A DNA stretch of 64,000 nucleotides, taken from contig NZ_JAHUQD010000010.1 in the NCBI RefSeq assembly GCF_023838525.1, positions 22,318-86,317 of the forward strand, given 5' to 3'. The DNA is from Caldicoprobacter algeriensis. Lineage in GTDB: Bacteria; Bacillota; Clostridia; Caldicoprobacterales; Caldicoprobacteraceae. Below the pieces are notes generated by a model. That model did not search any database. It saw nothing but the letters and a program-made list of their open reading frames with translations, and was not told the DNA's origin. This document shows, piece after piece, positions 58,450-64,000 of this stretch (its first letter is position 1; each line of letters starts with the position of its first letter). The translations under genes and the position numbers were made by a program.

Positions 58450-59859
58450 ATGGGAGATATTATGGCGGTTTATCTCATGCCTCATCCTCCCATCATCATT
58501 CCAGAAGTTGGGAAAGGTGAGGAGAGTAAGGTACAAAGCACGATAGAGGCTCTGGAAACGTGTGCTCAGCATATAAAAGATAAGAAGCCGCATACCATAA
58601 TAGTCATTACTCCTCACGGACCGATGTTTCGCGATGCTATAGCCGTCATGGCCACACCGCACCTGGCAGGGGATTTTGCAAGGTTTGGTGCTGCCAGGGT
58701 GAAGATGTCATTTGAAAACGATGTTGAACTGGCCAAGGCGATAATGGATAATGCCGAGCGTTCAAATATACCCTGCATAGGAATTAACAGCGGCGTGGCA
58801 TCTGATTATGGGATATCCACGTCTATGGACTGGGGCGCCCTCGTACCTTTATATTTCGTTACCAAGCAGTATAGTGACTTTAAGCTGGTTCACATCACAT
58901 ACGCGCCCTTATCGTATGAGGCGTTATACGCCTTTGGGAAGGCCATACAGGAGGTTGTGCGTGCCTGCGAAAGGGATGTCTGCGTGATTGCCAGCGGTGA
59001 CCTGTCGCATCGGTTGAGTCAGGATGGCCCTTATGGCTTCCATCCAATGGGACCTAAACTTGATAAACAGATAATGACGCTTATTGAGAGTGGCGATGTT
59101 GAGGGCTTTTTCAATATGGACCCTGTGATGGTTGAAGAAGGTGGGGAGTGCGGCCTTCGTTCCATTATCATAGCCATGGGGACGCTGGACGGGTATGACC
59201 TGCATCCCAAGGTTTTATCCTATGAGGGGCCTTTTGGAGTGGGCTATGGGGTGGCCATATTTGAAAAAGGTGGGCCGAACTCCGCACGGGTTCTTGTGGA
59301 CAGGCTATTTGAGCGAAAATATCAGCGGATGCAAAAGGTGCGCCAAAACGAGGACCCTTATGTTCGCCTAGCCAGGCGCTCGCTTGAGTCGTATATCCGC
59401 ACCGGCAAGATAATTAAGCCGGACGATGACCTCCCCAAGGAAATGCTGGAGAACAGGGCCGGAGTTTTTGTTTCGATAAAGAAGGATGGACAGCTGCGGG
59501 GATGTATCGGCACCATCGAGGCCACCAGAAAGAATATTGCGGAGGAGATCATCTATAATGCCATAAGTGCCGGGGTACATGACCCGCGATTCATCCCTGT
59601 GGATGAAAGTGAATTGGATGATCTGGTGTATTCAGTTGACGTCTTAAAAAAGCCTGAGCCCGTCAAATCCATAGACGAACTTGATGCCAAGAGGTACGGA
59701 GTGATAGTCAGAAGCGGACGCAGGTCAGGGCTGTTGCTGCCTGACCTGGAAGGGGTTGATACTCCACAGCAGCAGATCGAAATCGCACTGAGAAAGGCAG
59801 GGATACGTCCTGATGAAGGCTATACAATAGAGCGTTTTGAAGTGGAGCGCCACAAATGA
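58450..59859 (+). CDS. AmmeMemoRadiSam system protein: Memo-like dioxygenase fold fused to AMMECR1
   Basis: A 469-residue two-domain protein starting at ATG 58450 behind AGAGGAGGTG. Residues ~5-270 are a Memo/LigB-type extradiol dioxygenase fold (MPHPPIIIPEVGKGEE, VITPHGPMFRDA, VIASGDLSHRL). Residues ~300-469 are AMMECR1 (YVRLARRSLESYI, LRGCIGTIEATRKN near 348, HDPRFIPVDESELDDLVYSV). This A/B fusion and the next gene, the radical SAM member, are the two parts of the AmmeMemoRadiSam system. Its biological role is undefined; RNA or small-molecule modification has been suggested for the superfamily. Confidence 0.9.
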   Translation: MGDIMAVYLMPHPPIIIPEVGKGEESKVQSTIEALETCAQHIKDKKPHTIIVITPHGPMFRDAIAVMATPHLAGDFARFGAARVKMSFENDVELAKAIMDNAERSNIPCIGINSGVASDYGISTSMDWGALVPLYFVTKQYSDFKLVHITYAPLSYEALYAFGKAIQEVVRACERDVCVIASGDLSHRLSQDGPYGFHPMGPKLDKQIMTLIESGDVEGFFNMDPVMVEEGGECGLRSIIIAMGTLDGYDLHPKVLSYEGPFGVGYGVAIFEKGGPNSARVLVDRLFERKYQRMQKVRQNEDPYVRLARRSLESYIRTGKIIKPDDDLPKEMLENRAGVFVSIKKDGQLRGCIGTIEATRKNIAEEIIYNAISAGVHDPRFIPVDESELDDLVYSVDVLKKPEPVKSIDELDAKRYGVIVRSGRRSGLLLPDLEGVDTPQQQIEIALRKAGIRPDEGYTIERFEVERHK

Positions 59860-59913
59860 TAGAATGTAACGGTATGATCATCATCAAACTAAGTTTTAGA
59901 AGGTGTATTGAGA

Positions 59914-60888
59914 ATGAGGGAAGCGCTGTTTTATACCAGAGAAGGGGATAAGATAAAATGCAATCTTTGTCCGCATGAATGTGTGATTTCGGAAGGGAAA
60001 GCCGGGCTGTGCAGACAAAGGAAGCATGTAAACGGTAAGCTGATGGCCGACGGATACGCCAGGATATCCTCAATAGCCATGGACCCTATAGAGAAGAAGC
60101 CTTTATATCATTTTTATCCAGGCAGCTTTATACTTTCGGTGGGGGGATTGTGGTGCAACCTGCGCTGCTCATTCTGCCAAAACTGGCATATTGCCCACAG
60201 GGAACAACCCACCACCGTCGTGGATCCCGAAAAATTGGTTGAAATGGTCGTTGAGCATGATAGTATAGGCATCGCTTTTACTTATAACGAACCCGTCATC
60301 TGGTACGAGTATGTCTTGGATACGGCGCAGCTTTGCAAACAAAAGGATTTGAAGGTGGTACTGGTTACCAATGGCTTTATCCAGGTTGAGCCTCTAAAGG
60401 ATTTACTTCCATATGTCGATGCTTTTAATATAGACGTCAAGGCATTCAACGAACAGTTTTACAGGAAAATCTGCGGGGGTAACCTGTCTGCAGTTAAAAG
60501 AGTGGTGGAGCAGGCTGCCGGGAAGGCCCACGTTGAAATAACCACCCTGATCATCGGGGGGCTCAATGACGACAAAGAGGAAATAAGAGAGCTGGCGCGC
60601 TGGCTCAGTGGGATTGATAGAAACATTCCGCTGCACCTTTCCCGATATTATCCCAACTATCGTATGCAGCTTCCACCTACCCCTGTCACTACTCTTTATG
60701 AGCTGAAAGATGTGGCCAGAGAATATCTCAACTTTGTCTATATAGGTAATGTGATAGGAGCAGATAACAACACCTATTGTCCTGAATGTGGGCAGAAGAT
60801 AGTCGACCGTGGATACGTGATAAGGGTAATGGGATTGAAGGACAAAAGATGCATCAATTGTGGAACAGCCATCCCGATTGCCATGTGA
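59914..60888 (+). CDS. AmmeMemoRadiSam system radical SAM enzyme
   Basis: A 324-residue radical SAM protein of the AmmeMemoRadiSam/PflA-related group. ATG 59914 is eight bases after AGAAGGTG. The cluster-binding motif is C81-x3-C85-x2-C88 (CNLRCSFCQNW). An N-terminal Cys-rich part (KCNLCPHECVISEGKAGLC) and a C-terminal zinc-ribbon-like pair (CPECG, CINCG) frame the barrel. It follows the fused Memo/AMMECR1 gene by 54 bp and is co-transcribed with it. The substrate of the system is unknown. Confidence 0.92.
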   Translation: MREALFYTREGDKIKCNLCPHECVISEGKAGLCRQRKHVNGKLMADGYARISSIAMDPIEKKPLYHFYPGSFILSVGGLWCNLRCSFCQNWHIAHREQPTTVVDPEKLVEMVVEHDSIGIAFTYNEPVIWYEYVLDTAQLCKQKDLKVVLVTNGFIQVEPLKDLLPYVDAFNIDVKAFNEQFYRKICGGNLSAVKRVVEQAAGKAHVEITTLIIGGLNDDKEEIRELARWLSGIDRNIPLHLSRYYPNYRMQLPPTPVTTLYELKDVAREYLNFVYIGNVIGADNNTYCPECGQKIVDRGYVIRVMGLKDKRCINCGTAIPIAM

Positions 60889-60931
60889 ACGCTGCCTGAT
60901 GAGGAACGTCATAAAGATTGTTAGTGATTCT

Positions 60932-60960
60932 TTTAAAACGCATGCCAGTTGTTATATAAT
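60932..60960 (+). promoter_or_regulatory. Promoter candidate upstream of cdaA
   Basis: TATAAT (60955-60960) is preceded at 17 bp by TTTAAA (60932-60937), a 4/6 match to the -35 consensus. It would give a ~90-nt leader before cdaA at 61059. Confidence 0.4.
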
Positions 60961-61058
60961 AATGGTAGCTAGAATGGTTCGACTGGTCTGGAGGTTACAG
61001 AGGTTACAATAGTTGGCGTTGTTATATGGAAACGGCATAAGTTGCAAGGGGTGGAAAT

Positions 61059-61910
61059 ATGTGGGCCTGGCTTTCAAACATCATCTCCTATATGAAACCG
61101 TACTTTCAATTTCCCGATATCATACGTCACATTGTGGATATAGCTATTGTGGCATATGCTCTATATAAGTTGATGCTGCTTATACGGGAGACGCGGGCAG
61201 AGCAGGTTTTAAAAGGGCTGGCAATATTATTGTTTGCTACCTGGATGAGCAATATTCTAAATCTAAATACTGTGCATATGATTCTCCGCAACACTGCACA
61301 GCTGGGTGTCATCGCTTTGCTGATCGTCTTTCAACCTGAATTGAGAAGGGCTTTGGAGCAGATAGGTAGAGGAAGGATATTTGATAAAGTGATGTTTACT
61401 CAAAACGATGAGGATGTCACCGAGGTCATAGAGAATATAGTGGGAGCTGTTCAAAATCTATCATCTAGTCGTACTGGCGCGTTGATCGTTATCGAAAGGA
61501 AGACAGGCCTAAATGATGTGGTGGAGACGGGAGTGCGTTTGGATGCCAGGCTGACGAGGGAACTGCTGGAAAATATTTTTGTGCCCAACACACCCCTGCA
61601 CGACGGTGCCGTTATAATAAGGGAATCGCGTATAATAGCTGCGGGCTGCTTTTTGCCGCTTACCGAAAACCCGAATTTGAGCAAACAGCTGGGTACGCGC
61701 CATAGAGCGGCGCTGGGCATTTCTGAAGCATCCGATGCATTGGCTATAATCGTCTCAGAAGAAACAGGTATTGTTTCAATTGCCAGTGATGGAAAGCTGA
61801 CCCGGTATCTGGACACTGAAGGACTGCGCGGTATTCTAGAGAAGATATATATAAAAGATAAAGAATTAAAACCTTTTAGTTTGATAAAGCGGAGGTCAAA
61901 GGATGCATAG
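61059..61910 (+). CDS. cdaA: Diadenylate cyclase CdaA
   Basis: A 283-residue membrane-bound enzyme that condenses two ATP to cyclic di-AMP, a signal controlling potassium/osmolyte transport and cell-wall homeostasis. It starts at ATG 61059 behind AAGGGGTGG. Three N-terminal membrane segments (~20-95) precede the DAC domain, which has the catalytic D182-G-A motif (LHDGAVIIRE) and R214-H-R (LGTRHRAALG). It overlaps cdaR by eight bases, as is usual in Firmicutes. GlmM is not in the window. Confidence 0.95.
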   Translation: MWAWLSNIISYMKPYFQFPDIIRHIVDIAIVAYALYKLMLLIRETRAEQVLKGLAILLFATWMSNILNLNTVHMILRNTAQLGVIALLIVFQPELRRALEQIGRGRIFDKVMFTQNDEDVTEVIENIVGAVQNLSSSRTGALIVIERKTGLNDVVETGVRLDARLTRELLENIFVPNTPLHDGAVIIRESRIIAAGCFLPLTENPNLSKQLGTRHRAALGISEASDALAIIVSEETGIVSIASDGKLTRYLDTEGLRGILEKIYIKDKELKPFSLIKRRSKDA

Positions 61911-63114
61911 CAAACTCGGCAAGAACTTTGCTTTGAAGCTCATTTCAGTCATCATCGCCATCATACTGTGGCTTATAGCGATAAGGGAGCAAAACCCTGA
62001 AATTTCCAGAAGCTATGATAATGTTCCAATTAAAATAGTAAATGAGGATAAATTCAAGGAAAAAGGGCTTACATTGGTGTATGATATACCCAGTGGAGTG
62101 AGCATTTCGGTGAAAGGGCGTACGCGGGATCTGGAAAAAATAGATATCGAACAGTTGGAAGGCGCGATTGACCTTTCTGAGATTAACGAGCCAGGGGAAT
62201 ACAGGCTGTTTGTGGATATTAAGGGGTTGCCTTCGGGGGTTACTTTGAGGCGGAAGCCCGAAATCATCGTTAAAACTGATTACTTGGTTCACAAAGATGT
62301 TGTTGTAACGCCCGATGTCATTGTAAAAGAAGCTAAAGGATATCTAGCGTTTCCTTACAGGTTGAAGCCTTCTAATGCTGTAAGAGTATCAGGGCCTGAG
62401 AATCTTATCAAACGGATATATAGGGCTACGGTGTCCTTAGAGATTTCCGATGTATCTTCTACTGTCGAATACTCGTTGCCGGTTTTGTTGCTGGATGAGG
62501 ATGGGCGAATGATCGAATCAAAATACATTAATATTAATCCACGGTATGTAATAATTACGGTGCCGGTTTATCCCTTAAAAGTCTTGCCAGTAAAGCCGAA
62601 TATCGCTGGTGTACCCAACGAGAATTATGAGATTGAGGGCATAGAAGTTTATCCACAAGAGGTAACCGTCAGCGGGGATAAATCTATTCTGGACAAGATG
62701 GATTCTATAGGAACCCAAGTGATGGATATAAAAGGTGCTACTGCTGATGTGAAGCAGACTTTAAAGCTTCAAAAATACGAAGGTGTCACTATAGCACCTT
62801 CCAGTCCAAGCGAAGTGGAGGTTGTGGTGAGAATTAGGGAGAAAAACATACAGCGGAGCTTAACTATTTATAACATTCAAATGATCAATGTGCCAGAGAA
62901 TAGCGAAGTTGAACTGGAACCTACCAGAGCTGAAATAGTTCTTGGTGGACCGGCAACTATAATAAACAGCGTGGACGAAAATAGCATAAAGGCCTATGTG
63001 GACCTTGCCAATATCTCTCGGGGAGAACACAGATTAAAGGTCATGGCTGATATACCTCCAGGGACTGAATTGATAGAGATCAAGCCTGCTGAGGTGACGG
63101 TTAATGTGAAATAA
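61903..63114 (+). CDS. cdaR: CdaA regulator CdaR (YbbR-domain protein)
   Basis: A 403-residue protein with one N-terminal membrane anchor (KLISVIIAIILWLIAIREQN, ~12-31) and an extracytoplasmic part of about four YbbR beta-domains. Their recurring units include NVPIKIVNED, VSISVKGRTRDLEKI, VRVSGPENLIKRI, VTVSGDKSILDKMDSI and AEIVLGGPATIINSV. YbbR/CdaR proteins bind and modulate CdaA. It starts at ATG 61903, behind GGAGGTC, within the cdaA coding end. A terminator overlaps its stop codon. Confidence 0.93.
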   Translation: MHSKLGKNFALKLISVIIAIILWLIAIREQNPEISRSYDNVPIKIVNEDKFKEKGLTLVYDIPSGVSISVKGRTRDLEKIDIEQLEGAIDLSEINEPGEYRLFVDIKGLPSGVTLRRKPEIIVKTDYLVHKDVVVTPDVIVKEAKGYLAFPYRLKPSNAVRVSGPENLIKRIYRATVSLEISDVSSTVEYSLPVLLLDEDGRMIESKYININPRYVIITVPVYPLKVLPVKPNIAGVPNENYEIEGIEVYPQEVTVSGDKSILDKMDSIGTQVMDIKGATADVKQTLKLQKYEGVTIAPSSPSEVEVVVRIREKNIQRSLTIYNIQMINVPENSEVELEPTRAEIVLGGPATIINSVDENSIKAYVDLANISRGEHRLKVMADIPPGTELIEIKPAEVTVNVK

Positions 63115-63141
63115 AGCCACCTTCTACATAAGGTGGCTTTT
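63113..63141 (+). terminator. Terminator shared by cdaR and the convergent receiver gene
   Basis: AAAGCCACCTT (63113-63123) pairs with AAGGTGGCTTT (63130-63140) around loop CTACAT. TTTTG follows on the plus strand and CTTTATTTC on the minus strand. Confidence 0.8.
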
Positions 63142-63142
63142 G

Positions 63143-63541
63143 TTAGAAGAATTTGCGTATCCCTGTTTCAATTTCAAACTTGGCACGCAACAGCACCTGG
63201 TTTATTTCCTCTGCCTTAACCGGCTTGAGGATGTAATCGTATGCGCCTACCCTCATGGCCTGACGGAGATACTCGAAATTGTCGTAATTGCTGACGATCA
63301 CGTATTTGATGTCAGACCATCTTTTTTTGGCAGTTTCTATAAAGGTTATGCCATCCATTTTAGGCATGCGTATTTCAGTAAAGATAACATGAGGCGATAC
63401 ATGTGGCAATAAGGCCAATGCCTCTTCGCCATTATTGGCTTCGCCCACCAGTTCAAAATCGTTCTCTACCCATTTGATTTTGCTATCGATATCCCTTCGT
63501 GCTTCATAACTGCTGTCCACCATCATAACGCGCAACACCAT
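63143..63541 (-). CDS. Single-domain response regulator with Asp-to-Glu phosphosite
   Basis: A 132-residue stand-alone receiver. The start with its first base at 63541 has AAAGGA eight bases upstream; the ATG at 63550 abuts that site. The fold is complete: MMVDSS (strand 1), VIFTEIRMPKMDG (strand 3), VIVSNYDN with switch Ser, and YDYILKPV with Lys. At position 56 the phosphoacceptor Asp is Glu (TEIRMP), and the second acidic residue of the usual Asp-Asp pair is Ser (D9-S10). It probably cannot be phosphorylated and may be locked in an active-like state. The closest overall pattern is the YesN receiver, but no output domain follows. Confidence 0.85.
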   Translation of the reverse strand: MVLRVMMVDSSYEARRDIDSKIKWVENDFELVGEANNGEEALALLPHVSPHVIFTEIRMPKMDGITFIETAKKRWSDIKYVIVSNYDNFEYLRQAMRVGAYDYILKPVKAEEINQVLLRAKFEIETGIRKFF

Positions 63542-63710
63542 AGCCTTCATCCTTTCTGTCGTAGTTACTTTATCAGTCCAACATTATACCATCTTTGTAT
63601 ATCAGTTGAAAATCTGTTTTTAAAAAATTATGTGGGAAGGTGATCGAAAGTTGTCTAATAATCTTTTGCTGTGGGAATACTGTGGGAAAAGCAAATATGC
63701 TGAAAAATCA

Positions 63711-63741
63711 AAAACCCTGTAACATCAAATGTTACAGGGTT
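63711..63741 (-). terminator. Terminator of tRNA-Arg
   Basis: AACCCTGTAACAT (63713-63725) pairs perfectly with ATGTTACAGGGTT (63729-63741), three-base loop. On the minus strand TTTTTGATTTTT follows. It starts just after the tRNA CCA. Confidence 0.88.
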
Positions 63742-63742
63742 T

Positions 63743-63818
63743 TGGTGCGCCTGGCGGGACTCGAACCCGCGACCTCTCGATTCGGAGTCGAACACTCTAT
63801 CCCCTGAGCTACAGGCGC
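63743..63818 (-). tRNA. tRNA-Arg (anticodon CCG)
   Basis: On the minus strand a 76-nt cloverleaf is formed: acceptor GCGCCTG/CAGGCGC, D-arm GCTC...GAGT, and anticodon arm TTCGA-CTCCGAA-TCGAG (anticodon CCG, reads CGG). The T-arm is GCGGG-TTCGAGT-CCCGC, with encoded CCA. Confidence 0.95.
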
Positions 63819-63830
63819 CCGTCAAAGATA

Positions 63831-63859
63831 ATTATAGCATATATGCGATATCAAATCAA
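63831..63859 (-). promoter_or_regulatory. Promoter of tRNA-Arg
   Basis: Minus-strand TTGATT (63859-63854) and TATAAT (63836-63831) are separated by 17 bp. The tRNA 5' end lies 12 bp after the -10. The remaining ~140 bp to the window end show no gene. Confidence 0.7.
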
Positions 63860-64000
63860 TATTTCTCATTAGCATTCAGCCATGAGGAGTAAATTTTTTA
63901 ACAATACCATATAATAACATTTTGCCTTAATTTTCTATGTTAAATATTTCCAGTATATTTCTCTCTCTTTTACGCCAAAAAGACCGGCTAAGGTTCATCC

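Noticed and set aside
1..64000. CRISPR array
   Set aside because: No regularly spaced direct repeat of 24-40 bp was seen on reading through; the only repeats are isolated hairpins and short motifs.

Overview
The window looks like the chromosome of a saccharolytic, spore-forming, strictly anaerobic Firmicute (class Clostridia, probably a thermophile of the Thermoanaerobacterales/Mahella type). This is inferred from strong AGGAGG-type ribosome binding sites, GTG/TTG starts, the [FeFe]-hydrogenase maturases HydF/HydG/HydE, a CwlD spore-cortex amidase, the CdaA-CdaR pair, several CUT1 sugar ABC importers without ATPases, and cell-associated GH9/GH10 polysaccharidases. No rRNA and no CRISPR array were seen. 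Two tRNA genes are present: tRNA-Val(GAC) at 6209-6284 and tRNA-Arg(CCG) on the minus strand at 63743-63818.

Layout. 1-5943: the end of a YesM-like histidine kinase, a YesN-like AraC response regulator, a sugar importer (lipoprotein plus two permeases) and a ThuA-like protein. 5944-9382: tRNA-Val, two small envelope proteins, a sugar isomerase/epimerase-like protein and AzlCD. 9666-25982: a long co-directional carbohydrate block. It holds a 970-residue binding protein with two permeases, an NHL-TPR-Yip1 fusion, a DUF5696 protein, a second permease pair with a lipoprotein binding protein, then GH9 and GH10 lipoprotein enzymes. The GH9 gene carries in frame, at its 5' end, an internally deleted remnant of a GH5 endoglucanase. 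26147-32504: a membrane protein, then an old-yellow-enzyme/flavoprotein/LacI/alcohol dehydrogenase operon. 32610-41216: one giant cyclic beta-1,2-glucan synthase. 41426-46296: a 36-residue membrane protein, a fumarylacetoacetate-hydrolase family enzyme, and on the minus strand an 81-residue secreted protein followed by a MacB/FtsX-type ABC exporter.

46550-52651 is an accessory, partly decayed island. After cwlD it holds a VanZ fragment, three IS200/IS605 remnants (TnpA and TnpB pieces), a truncated HepT-like toxin, a possible Nif3 fragment, a DUF3221-like lipoprotein, a cytidine deaminase-like protein and a nucleotidyltransferase. Downstream of one broken tnpB (49659-49970) lies a dense run of hairpins with a perfect H-type pseudoknot, a candidate omega-RNA relic.

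53060-63541 is ordinary clostridial core: hydF-hydG-hydE, a DUF362 protein, an AmmeMemoRadiSam pair, cdaA-cdaR, and a single-domain receiver in which the phosphoacceptor Asp is Glu. The carbohydrate genes form one programme: extracellular cellulose/xylan cleavage, oligosaccharide import using a shared ATPase encoded elsewhere, intracellular conversion, and fermentation with H2 production.
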